Source: Candidatus Poribacteria bacterium
GTDB taxonomy: Bacteria; Poribacteria; DTPJ01; WJIO01
Direction of reading: 5' to 3'
Assembly (NCBI GenBank): GCA_014730235.1
Contig: WJIO01000355.1
Location: 1 to 46,819, forward strand
DNA: 46,819 nt
Shown: piece after piece, positions 24,378 through 32,771 of the stretch
Layout: every line of letters starts with the position of its first letter
Numbering within the stretch: the first letter of the stretch is position 1
Notes under the pieces: generated by a model
The model's database searches: none
What the model was told of the DNA's origin: nothing
What the model saw: only the letters and a program-made list of their open reading frames with translations
Position numbers and translations under genes: made by a program

Positions 24378-27300
24378 CTAAAAATTGGCTGTCATTTCAG
24401 CTTCTATCCGATGGTCAGGTTTATCATCCTGGGCAATTTCCCCTCTATAGATTAACCTTGCTATTATATCAGTAAACCATTTAAGCCTGTAACTAATCTC
24501 AAGCCTTATTTTGTGACTGATGCCTTCATGAAAATCATATCGGGCAAAAGGCAGAGTGCCGCTGCTGGTTCCTCTGGCGATTTCATACCGAGTTGTTATT
24601 GATCCCTTGCTTCTGAAACGCCATACGGCTTCATTGTCGAGGGATATTGTCCTGGTGAATACCGATGGTTCGTCACTGCTGGAATCCTGATCCCGCTCTT
24701 TTTCATAAATTCCGGCTGTTTTAAATCTTGATAGCTGACCTACTGAGCTATACTTGAGAAACACTGATCGAACTTGTTTTTGTTCCGATATATTCGATAC
24801 AAGGTTATATATATCTTCATCAATCCGGCTATCATCAAGGGATGAAACATCTTCGGAAGAATTATCACGTTCCCATTCTCCACCAAGAGAAAAATTAATA
24901 TTCAGTGGAACTTCTGTTGTTATTCTCCATCTCTGTGAAGTATATTCTCTTGCACGTTCGCTTATACGCTTGTTAATATTTTTGCTGGATTCCCAGTCTG
25001 CTTTTATAGATAGCTGCTTAATGGGAGAAGCATGAAATCTGCTCCAGTATCGTCGAAGTCCATATATTGTATTCTGGTTTTGCAGATTTCGTAACAGATA
25101 AAGGTTTGTTGATGCTTCTTCCTGTTCTTCTACTAATCTGACACCTAATTCCAGAATAGATAGAGCATCTACAATATATTTTTTCAATATATTCTGTCCA
25201 TTATCTTTATCCCGACTTTGTATAAAAGAGCGAGGTCTTAAACTCAATACAGACTGCATGGTTACCGATGTAACAGGTTTATCACCAACAGATCTTATCA
25301 AACGTATATATTCGCCATTTTCCGTATCCTCTCGGTAGGTATACTCATCTATCTTTACATAGCTGCCTTCACCAGGTTTTAAGAAGCGTTTTTCTTCTAC
25401 CCCATCAACCAGATTTATTATGTAGTTTATATATACCTCTTCCTGCTGTGTTGATAGTTTTTTATCTACCTGATAACTTACTCTAAGGGGATTTATATTT
25501 AGCTTCATATCAGCCAGATTTGTTGTGGTATCAGAAGGTAAAGAATATGTTCCTTGCATTTCCCGTAATCTTTTAAATTTACGCCGGGCAAAGTAACCTG
25601 AAAAATCCAGCCATGTTTTAGGTCGGGCTGTTATGTTTGCTGAAGCGGTTTGAGCCGACGAAAGCTTTAGCCAGTTAATATCATCAGTTCCATAATCCAC
25701 ATATTCTACCTCATGGGAATATTCCCCTGAAAGGGATATTTCCTTGAAGGAAGGTATCCGAAATGTAAACCTCTGCTTTTGCTGGCGTGAATCCTGCTGG
25801 TTATCATATAAGGGCTCCAATTGGTTTACAAATTGAGCTTTTGTCTCTTCTCTTTGTGCGCCAATGTTGATCTTTTCCCATATCTTATGATCCAACTGCC
25901 ATATTTCCCGGGTTCTTTTCTGGCTGTCCCGATTATTTTTCCTGGTTAAGGCTTCCTGATATCTATTTCTTACATCAGGAATCCCCGGAAGTGATAATTC
26001 CAAGCTTCTACTCCAATGACTGGTTTCATTTTTAACTCTTTCCAGGTCATTAAGACTGTTCTCTGGTTTATATTCACTCCATGTTTTTCCCATATCGCCG
26101 CTTATTCTGACATACTCAGTAAGTATAAGCCACAGATCCAGGTCATAGGCTGATTCAGCTTGTGGGATATTTATGCTGCCTGTAGTTATTCCACCAAAAC
26201 CAATATCATTGAATTCCTCCTGAAATCCACCCCTGGCCCTGCTGGCAGTAGTTGCACCAATGGGTATAAAATCGGGATCAAGGTTGCGAATATCAAAGCT
26301 GAAACCGGCTTTTTCATCCTGATCTGAATTCCCCCTGAGTCTCCAAGCTTTAGAATCTATCTGTTTATCTAATCTGGAAAAAGTATTGGTATCGAATTTT
26401 CCTATAGCAATTTCACCGGATAAATTCACTGTATCAGCAATCTTCATTGCGCTATCAAAACCAATCACAGATCTGCTGGTAGGAGCAGGAAGTAAAATAC
26501 CGTCGTCATCAGGATCAAGTTCATTCTCCTCCAGATAAGTTATTTCTTCGGGAGTTAATAAAACCAGGGGGTTGTCCTTGTCATCGGATTCTATTGCATA
26601 TGATACACCAATATAGGTATTGGACAGGTAGTTTTTTATTCCATCTTCATATCCATTTTGGGAAAAAATGTTTATCTTACCTCTTGTGCCATATAACTCC
26701 TGCCTGTAACTGTTATCTTCTTCCAGGTATTCAAAATCCACTATAATTACATCGTTAGCTGTTATAAGATGTTTATTGGTAAATTCCACAATAGGATCAC
26801 CATAATCTCTTATTATGTAATCGTTATCATCACCTCGACGCATTTTTTCACCGTTAAGCCATACTGTTTCACTTCCTGCAATCATGATTATGAATCTGCT
26901 GTCTACATCAACCCTGTATTCATTCTGACCTTCTATACCCTGTAAAGTTATACTGGAGCTTTTACCTCTTGAAACAGCACCCAGGACTGAAAAAGATCCA
27001 ACATCAAATTTCCCCTGTGCTTGAGCACCTTCAAGCATCTTTGGCAATAAAACAAACTCCGTATCATCAAAGGATGCTTCATAATCTCCGAGAGTTGCAG
27101 ACAGGTTTTTCCCCTTTACTTCGATTAATATTCTGTCAAGTTCCTCCAATTCCTCCGTTGTTCCCTCAGGTTGCAAGGGTAAGTCCTGATCAGAAAGCAT
27201 TGCATTTACACTTACAGTCTCCGATACATTGCCGCTAACATTCAAACGCGTTGGCTGGTTGATTGTAAGACCTCTCGCGCTTTCCATGGAGAGGGATAAT

Positions 27301-27785
27301 GTTTTTGTTCCTGAAAAATTCAGTGTGGGGGGTAATTCCTGATCAGGTGTCTTTGGTGAAATTTCACTTTCTTTTTCTGGTTCTGTAATATCTTCAGTTT
27401 TGGGAGATTGGAAGATTCGATTCTGGTATAGCCTGCGGATTGATATAGGTATTATTTGATAGTTTATCCTGACTTTTGATTTCTCAGGCACCGGAGTTTC
27501 TATTAAAATCTGCCCGGTCCTGTAATCAATGGTATAATCCAGACCACGAACCTTGGGTTCATTATTAACCCATACTTTTTCCGTATTTGGTATAATAGGC
27601 CAGTATTTTAAGGGATAAGGATAAGTAAGGTTTTTGCCGTCAATTTTTTCTGTTTTTTCAAAAAGTGATCGGGAAGATATTATTTCATCCTCTGAAACAG
27701 CCCGGGCTGAATGAAAAGCTGCAATGATAAGCAGAACGGAGAAGATGATTCTTATGATCAGGGTGTGAGAAATAGGACTTGGCAT
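24378..27785 (-). CDS. Very large outer-membrane beta-barrel-like protein
   Basis: A 1135-residue exported protein. The signal peptide is about 1-29 (cleaved after ARA). The N-terminal part has a repeated surface/SprA-like pattern: NEPKVRGLDYTIDYRTGQIL...VRINYQI, then LSATLGDYEASFDDTEF and the later MRRGDDNDYIIRDYGDPIVEF. The remainder is rich in alternating, aromatic-containing beta strands separated by charged loops, and the protein ends in Phe, as expected for a barrel inserted by the BAM machinery. It is reminiscent of very large barrels such as SprA, but is smaller than SprA and I cannot claim orthology. The ATG has no clear Shine-Dalgarno. It is flanked by an NHL lipoprotein gene (48 bp upstream) and an SDR gene (9 bp downstream). 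Confidence 0.7.
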   Translation of the reverse strand: MPSPISHTLIIRIIFSVLLIIAAFHSARAVSEDEIISSRSLFEKTEKIDGKNLTYPYPLKYWPIIPNTEKVWVNNEPKVRGLDYTIDYRTGQILIETPVPEKSKVRINYQIIPISIRRLYQNRIFQSPKTEDITEPEKESEISPKTPDQELPPTLNFSGTKTLSLSMESARGLTINQPTRLNVSGNVSETVSVNAMLSDQDLPLQPEGTTEELEELDRILIEVKGKNLSATLGDYEASFDDTEFVLLPKMLEGAQAQGKFDVGSFSVLGAVSRGKSSSITLQGIEGQNEYRVDVDSRFIIMIAGSETVWLNGEKMRRGDDNDYIIRDYGDPIVEFTNKHLITANDVIIVDFEYLEEDNSYRQELYGTRGKINIFSQNGYEDGIKNYLSNTYIGVSYAIESDDKDNPLVLLTPEEITYLEENELDPDDDGILLPAPTSRSVIGFDSAMKIADTVNLSGEIAIGKFDTNTFSRLDKQIDSKAWRLRGNSDQDEKAGFSFDIRNLDPDFIPIGATTASRARGGFQEEFNDIGFGGITTGSINIPQAESAYDLDLWLILTEYVRISGDMGKTWSEYKPENSLNDLERVKNETSHWSRSLELSLPGIPDVRNRYQEALTRKNNRDSQKRTREIWQLDHKIWEKINIGAQREETKAQFVNQLEPLYDNQQDSRQQKQRFTFRIPSFKEISLSGEYSHEVEYVDYGTDDINWLKLSSAQTASANITARPKTWLDFSGYFARRKFKRLREMQGTYSLPSDTTTNLADMKLNINPLRVSYQVDKKLSTQQEEVYINYIINLVDGVEEKRFLKPGEGSYVKIDEYTYREDTENGEYIRLIRSVGDKPVTSVTMQSVLSLRPRSFIQSRDKDNGQNILKKYIVDALSILELGVRLVEEQEEASTNLYLLRNLQNQNTIYGLRRYWSRFHASPIKQLSIKADWESSKNINKRISERAREYTSQRWRITTEVPLNINFSLGGEWERDNSSEDVSSLDDSRIDEDIYNLVSNISEQKQVRSVFLKYSSVGQLSRFKTAGIYEKERDQDSSSDEPSVFTRTISLDNEAVWRFRSKGSITTRYEIARGTSSGTLPFARYDFHEGISHKIRLEISYRLKWFTDIIARLIYRGEIAQDDKPDHRIEAEMTANF

Positions 27786-27833
27786 AGGTGAATAGAAAAT
27801 ACAGGTTATCCATTGTGGGAATACGAGACATTG

Positions 27834-28838
27834 TTATTTTGAATCAGGCTGTTGATATATTATTCTGAAAATCTCTATACTGGCTGATTCCGAATCAGTT
27901 ACATAGACTCTTAATCCATTATCTACAGCAACGCCTATTGGCTTTGTGAGGATTACCTTCCCAAACTGGATTAAAAAAGTACCCTGAGAGTCAAACACCT
28001 GTATTCTGCGATTTCCCTGGTCCAATACATAAAGGTTACCAAACTTATCCAGAGCTAGATCTGTGGGATATTGAAATTGACTTTCCGATGTACCTTCCTG
28101 TCCCCAAATATCCAAAAGCGTACCGCTAAAATCCAGCTTATGTATCTGATGTTTATCCGTATTTGCTAAATATATATTACCCATACGGTCTACAGCTATG
28201 CCCTGAGGATTTACCAACTGATGTTTATTTCCACCTGATCCCTTTATTTCCATTTGTAACCTTCCCAGGGTATCTACTTTTAGTATCCGGTTATTCAATG
28301 TATCCGTAAGGTATATACTGCCGCTGGAATCAACAGCAACACTTTCAGGTGCAGAAAGATTGATAGATTCTGTGAGTTTAACATCATCTTTACCTAAAAT
28401 AACTTTAAATGTTTTACTCACAAGATTCATCTTTTGTATTCTGTCATTACCTGTATCGGCTATATAAAGGGTAAGACGATTGTCCAGGGCCAGATCCATT
28501 GGCTTAATAAACTCACCAGTCCGCCAGCCAAAACGCCCGGTAGAATCAATCATATTTCCTTCGCCATCAAGTATATAGATAATATCCATACCCGCATCTG
28601 CAACGTAAATTGTTTTATCCGGTTCTACAGCTATGCCGGCAGGGCTGGAAAAATAACCTTTTATGGAATAAAGATGATTAACTCCCAGCAAACGGGGGGA
28701 TTCTTCAGGGATAACAGATGGAACAATTCTGGGTTGTTCAGTTTTAGAACATGAAATGACGAAAAAAAGCGCAATCAGACATATAAGATAAGGGATATTC
28801 TTAATCCATTCATGAAAGTCGGAATTATTTTTTCTCAA
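27834..28838 (-). CDS. NHL-repeat beta-propeller lipoprotein
   Basis: With the TTG start I prefer, a 334-residue lipoprotein. The signal is RKNNSDFHEWIKNIPYL followed by a hydrophobic run and the lipobox VISC, with Cys at residue 30. The body holds six NHL-type repeats of form P-x-G-(I/V/L)-A-(V/L)-D...G-x-(I/L)-Y-(V/L)-A-D-x-x-N-x-R-I, for example NPQGIAVDRMGNIYLANTDK. These fold as a six-bladed propeller, usually a binding platform. An upstream ATG (28925) would add 29 residues and bury the signal peptide, so the TTG at 28838 is more plausible; it overlaps the end of the upstream lipoprotein gene by 14 bp. The context suggests a partner of the outer-membrane barrel. Confidence 0.75.
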   Translation of the reverse strand: MRKNNSDFHEWIKNIPYLICLIALFFVISCSKTEQPRIVPSVIPEESPRLLGVNHLYSIKGYFSSPAGIAVEPDKTIYVADAGMDIIYILDGEGNMIDSTGRFGWRTGEFIKPMDLALDNRLTLYIADTGNDRIQKMNLVSKTFKVILGKDDVKLTESINLSAPESVAVDSSGSIYLTDTLNNRILKVDTLGRLQMEIKGSGGNKHQLVNPQGIAVDRMGNIYLANTDKHQIHKLDFSGTLLDIWGQEGTSESQFQYPTDLALDKFGNLYVLDQGNRRIQVFDSQGTFLIQFGKVILTKPIGVAVDNGLRVYVTDSESASIEIFRIIYQQPDSK

Positions 28839-29415
28839 CTTCAAATGTAAAGCTGAATCGTATACGTTCTCCGGTTTCCTCTTTTTGAATATTTGGTATA
28901 ATAAGCTGCATGGGCGAAATATCATCAGTTGTTTTAAAGAAGACGTATATTACCTCCTTATTTCCACGCATTACCGAAAGGGTTTTATCCTCATCTATAA
29001 CACGGAAACCCCTGGAATCCCGAATATTAATACTTTTGCGCCATTCATAAAGATCAGCTGTTAGTTCTTTAGGCATAGTTGGCTTATATGATGCCCCCAT
29101 GCGGACATTTACCTGGGATTCACTCATAGGTTTTCGCACATCGCCGCCCTGAATTAAAACAAAATCCTCTTTTTTAAACTTTAACCAGTGGGATGATTCA
29201 TTTACAATCATAACTCCAAAGGCATCGGCCTCTTTAACATCTTCCAGAGGTACAACTATAAGAGAGATTTCATTCTTATGAGAAGCGGCACCTTTAACCC
29301 TCGGCAGGATAACAACATCCTGATCTGCCACCGGTAATATATTTCTGGTTACATTTAATCCGCAACCGGCTAATACTATAGTTAGTAGTATTATGCACAA
29401 TCGGCGTGTCATCAT
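28825..29415 (-). CDS. Hypothetical lipoprotein
   Basis: A 196-residue protein with a clear lipoprotein signal (MMTRRLCIILLTIVLAGCG; lipobox LAGC, Cys at residue 18). The mature part is a single beta-rich domain with the segment FGVMIVNESSHWLKFKKEDF and a C-terminal IRFSFTFEVEKK. I do not recognise the family. Shine-Dalgarno AAAGGAG is well placed before the ATG at 29415, and the gene begins 7 bp after the Gfo/Idh stop codon. It overlaps the NHL lipoprotein gene, so the two lipoproteins and the outer-membrane barrel are made together and may form one complex; that is an inference. Confidence 0.8.
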   Translation of the reverse strand: MMTRRLCIILLTIVLAGCGLNVTRNILPVADQDVVILPRVKGAASHKNEISLIVVPLEDVKEADAFGVMIVNESSHWLKFKKEDFVLIQGGDVRKPMSESQVNVRMGASYKPTMPKELTADLYEWRKSINIRDSRGFRVIDEDKTLSVMRGNKEVIYVFFKTTDDISPMQLIIPNIQKEETGERIRFSFTFEVEKK

Positions 29416-29422
29416 AACTCCT

Positions 29423-30388
29423 TTAATGTATCTGACTAAGGTAAATTCGACCTACCAATTCCATCGTCTTAAAAGCATCGGCAAAATTAGTATCGGGCAT
29501 ACGACCTTCTTTTATGCAGTCAATGAAATGTCTGCTTTCAGCAGTAAAACCATAGGACTTGCGACTTTCTGAACTCCCAGCAACATCATCAGCATTTAAT
29601 ACCACCGGATCGCTGTTATTATCGGAGTAAATAAGAGCGCTGTCATTACCATCAATAAAAGCAGATATTCCTCTGGCATGCATTTCAAAGGTATGAACCC
29701 GTTTGCCTGCTACCCAGTTTGTCAATAAAAATCCAGTGGCACCACCATGAAATTTCATCAGCGAATTAAAGCTGTTACAGTATTCTGCTCCAAGCATCCT
29801 TATATCGCTTGCCAGAGCATTTACTTCGCCGCCCATCCAGCGTAAAGTATCAACTGCATGGATCGCATCACAGGTTAATACATCAATAGCACCGCCATAA
29901 TATGGATTTGTTGGACTCATGGTGTTTTTGTAGAAAGTTGCAGAACATTGAAGTATAGGCCCTCGTTCCTCAACTATCCTTCGCGCCTCCACCATAACAG
30001 GGATGAATCGTCTGTTGAATCCAACCATAGAAAGACATCCGTTTCTTTCAGCCGTCAAAGCCATACTCTGAGTTTGAACTGCTGTAACTCCAGGTGGTTT
30101 TTCGATGAATACATGCTTTTTGTTATTAAGACAGTGAATCGTCAGGTCAAATAAATGATGAGGCGGCATAATGATGTAAACTGCATCCATTTCAACCTCA
30201 CTCACCATTTTCTTATAGTCGGTATAACGTTTTTCAATCTCGTATTTATCGCCACTATTATTCAATTTGTTTTCGTCCAGATCACAAATAGCAGCGAATT
30301 CCACATCATCAAACTCAGCTAACGACGGATAGTGCATGGAATTTGCCAAACTTCCCGCGCCGATCATTCCAACCTTTACTTTTTCCAT
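29423..30388 (-). CDS. Gfo/Idh/MocA-family oxidoreductase
   Basis: A 321-residue NAD(P)-dependent sugar oxidoreductase. The N-terminal Rossmann fold has VKVGMIGAGSLANSMHYPSL (4-23), followed by FEHGYN-free typical spacing to YIIMPPHHL and the signature EKPPGVT (about 96-102). The second domain has CDAIHAVDTLRWMGGEV, with the conserved Asp/His pair of this family. Members oxidise or epimerise sugars and inositols; the substrate is not assignable. It starts with ATG and a GAGGGG Shine-Dalgarno, 54 bp after the upstream glycosidase-like gene, which supports a linked sugar-catabolic role. Confidence 0.9.
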   Translation of the reverse strand: MEKVKVGMIGAGSLANSMHYPSLAEFDDVEFAAICDLDENKLNNSGDKYEIEKRYTDYKKMVSEVEMDAVYIIMPPHHLFDLTIHCLNNKKHVFIEKPPGVTAVQTQSMALTAERNGCLSMVGFNRRFIPVMVEARRIVEERGPILQCSATFYKNTMSPTNPYYGGAIDVLTCDAIHAVDTLRWMGGEVNALASDIRMLGAEYCNSFNSLMKFHGGATGFLLTNWVAGKRVHTFEMHARGISAFIDGNDSALIYSDNNSDPVVLNADDVAGSSESRKSYGFTAESRHFIDCIKEGRMPDTNFADAFKTMELVGRIYLSQIH

Positions 30389-30442
30389 TTCTTATTCCCC
30401 TCTTTGTGAAAACTGCATAGTTAAAATATTACCGACAGCATC

Positions 30443-32551
30443 TTAATTCCCAAATTCAAAATTATCACTATATTGTTTAAGATATATGAAACGTGTTCCA
30501 AAACCGGAAACAGTAATTTCCTCAGATTGCAATTCCTGAATTGTGTGTTTATCTTTACCACTTAAAAATTCCTGAAGAATCGGATCATAAAATGAATAAT
30601 ATTCATTTTCTAACAGTTTTAGTACCTCAGGATTATCAATAATAATCTGTGTAGACGCTTCGTCTTCAGATAAATTAATCATAGTAAGGAGTAATTCATC
30701 ATGTTCATCATGCCTTTGATGAACATTAACTAAAACATTATCATCTGAGCTTTTAACCACACTTGATTTGCTGGATAAAGCAGGATACCAATCGGCTTTG
30801 TTGGTGCCAAACATTAAAGGTATATTCCAATATTTCATCACAAGTTCTATATCATGAGCTGAGTTTTCCTGGGTTAAAACTATTGGAGACATATGCAGCA
30901 AAGAGAGGGATATTGTTCTGATGTCAATTTCATCACCCTCAGGTATTATAATACTGCCACAGCCCAGACGATGTGAATTATAAAGGATCTTTTCTTCCAG
31001 TAAATCAGCAGCATTACGGTTAAGGTTGTGTTTTCCAATCATTCTTATATCTGACCAGCTACATATCATTGATACAGGCAAAATATCAGTACTGGCGATA
31101 ACAATAAAATCTGGATTTTTCTCTCTAAATTTTGCATTGGCATATCCGATCATTTCCCTGACCCATGGGAAAGTTGGTCGCATGTATCTTTTCTGACATC
31201 CGTGTCTGGGATTTCGGCATGTAATTTTGTCATACCAAAAATCTATGTAAACACCATCAAAATCATGGTTTTCAACCAGATGGTCTATTTGTTTTTTCCA
31301 ATATTCCCGCCAACCCGGTGATCCTGGGCACATCAATCCTGTATCATACTCGTATTCCACTATAGGCTCAATACGCCAGTCAGGTCCATTTTCCTGAAAT
31401 GCCTTCGTGTGCATATCCAGATCCATTATGGATATTCGCGGTATAACTTTAATGTTATTTTTATGGCATTCTTCTATCAATTCTTTTACTTCGTCAGGCT
31501 TTTCCGCTATATACTCTCCAGGATGCCAGTTTATAGCTCCTATAAGTGTGTTAAATCCATTTTCCCTGTATGTCTGGATATCCTCTTTTGATGGGTATTC
31601 ATAGTTTTCATGATAATGCTCTACAGGTATATAAAAAGGCCTTATTGCAGAACAGTCAGGATCATATCTTTTGGGAGGTGTAACAGAAAGGGCAAAGTAA
31701 TCAATTTGTTCCCAAACATCCTTAGCGGGGGTTTGTAAGTTTCTGATAGAGAATATCTCCCATCTGATTCCGCCCTCGGCATGATCTTGCTGTCGTATTG
31801 CTGCTCCACCGGGATTTTTCCCTTCCCTTGTGCACGATATGTTTGCACCTATCTCACCCATAGGATCAACCATTTTATCCGATATACGGGTTATGCCATA
31901 ACGGTGGTGCTCAACATCCCAAACACATAATTCTATTCCGGTATTATCGTTACCTATCCAGAACCAGGGTATTAATCTGCCGTTAAATAATGTAACATCT
32001 TTTTCACCCAGAGCAGGCATATTCTCAACAGTGTAATCACCTATAGTATCGTATATGCTTTGATCTTGTAGGTAAGAATAATACTTGCATAAGTCAGGAT
32101 TAAGTATCCCCCGTGATATACACAACCACCTTATTACACAGGGTTCATATACCTTATTATGTACAATAATAAATACTGTGCCATCGCTTTGTATTTCGTA
32201 TGTTATCCTATACCTGACTGGAAATTTCTCTCCGGATGAATTGCGATATACACCATGAGTTCTTATATGAACTTCATAGGGATTTGCTGATATAATATCA
32301 CATTCAGCCTGAGTTTCATATTTAGCAGCATAGAAAGAATCTCTCAAGTCCCGAGCATCCGATAAATATATATCCGGTATTTCTGAATTCATACCGCTTA
32401 AAAAGTCGTCACCCATCACTTCCAGACGACCTATAAGCCCACTTCGTTTATCAAAACCATAAGTGAATGTTTCACCTTTAACCAAAATGGATTTTTCATC
32501 CTGGAAAATATTTAGTTTGCTTCGGTACTCGTAGGTAGATTCTTCATTCAT
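30443..32551 (-). CDS. Putative glycoside hydrolase with beta-sandwich and TIM barrel
   Basis: A 702-residue protein with no signal peptide. Residues 1-290 look like a beta-sandwich of the kind that precedes alpha-galactosidase-type barrels (GETFTYGFDKRSGLIGRLEV). Residues 300-620 read as a barrel: FNTLIGAINWHPGEY, KVIPRISIMDLDMH, TGLMCPGSPGWREYW and FDGVYIDFWYD (431-441), where D437 is a candidate nucleophile as in the GVYIDxW motif of GH36/GH31-like enzymes. A small C-terminal beta domain follows. The exact family is not clear to me and the substrate is unknown. The ATG has GGGGGA upstream. It leads the six-gene run down to 23577 and has its own promoter. Confidence 0.65.
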   Translation of the reverse strand: MNEESTYEYRSKLNIFQDEKSILVKGETFTYGFDKRSGLIGRLEVMGDDFLSGMNSEIPDIYLSDARDLRDSFYAAKYETQAECDIISANPYEVHIRTHGVYRNSSGEKFPVRYRITYEIQSDGTVFIIVHNKVYEPCVIRWLCISRGILNPDLCKYYSYLQDQSIYDTIGDYTVENMPALGEKDVTLFNGRLIPWFWIGNDNTGIELCVWDVEHHRYGITRISDKMVDPMGEIGANISCTREGKNPGGAAIRQQDHAEGGIRWEIFSIRNLQTPAKDVWEQIDYFALSVTPPKRYDPDCSAIRPFYIPVEHYHENYEYPSKEDIQTYRENGFNTLIGAINWHPGEYIAEKPDEVKELIEECHKNNIKVIPRISIMDLDMHTKAFQENGPDWRIEPIVEYEYDTGLMCPGSPGWREYWKKQIDHLVENHDFDGVYIDFWYDKITCRNPRHGCQKRYMRPTFPWVREMIGYANAKFREKNPDFIVIASTDILPVSMICSWSDIRMIGKHNLNRNAADLLEEKILYNSHRLGCGSIIIPEGDEIDIRTISLSLLHMSPIVLTQENSAHDIELVMKYWNIPLMFGTNKADWYPALSSKSSVVKSSDDNVLVNVHQRHDEHDELLLTMINLSEDEASTQIIIDNPEVLKLLENEYYSFYDPILQEFLSGKDKHTIQELQSEEITVSGFGTRFIYLKQYSDNFEFGN

Positions 32552-32617
32552 GACTTTTCCCCCGATCTTTAAGTAGGATTATCGAAAATTAAAAAATTAC
32601 TCCCCAGAACAATATGT

Positions 32618-32646
32618 ATTGTACTGCAAAATCATCTATAAATCAA
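32618..32646 (-). promoter_or_regulatory. Promoter of the six-gene minus-strand operon
   Basis: On the minus strand, TTGATT (32641-32646) and TACAAT (32618-32623) are separated by exactly 17 bp. The expected start site is about 60 nt upstream of the glycosidase-like gene. It is divergent from the DinG promoter. Confidence 0.5.
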
Positions 32647-32668
32647 CAGTGTTGTCGTCAGATCACTC

Positions 32669-32697
32669 TTGAAATCCTTCTTCATTGCAGTTACAAT
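32669..32697 (+). promoter_or_regulatory. Promoter of the DinG-like helicase gene
   Basis: TTGAAA (32669-32674) and TACAAT (32692-32697) with a 17-bp spacer. The start codon at 32772 is about 68 nt beyond the expected start site. The two -35 elements of this divergent pair are only 22 bp apart. Confidence 0.5.
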
Positions 32698-32771
32698 TTT
32701 ATCTTGAACCACATATTTTTTTCTTATTCATTACTTTAGCCAATTTTTAGAAATCTCAGATATAGAATCCT

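Noticed and set aside
28839-28925. Upstream ATG start of the NHL lipoprotein
   Set aside because: It would bury the lipoprotein signal 30 residues inside the protein.
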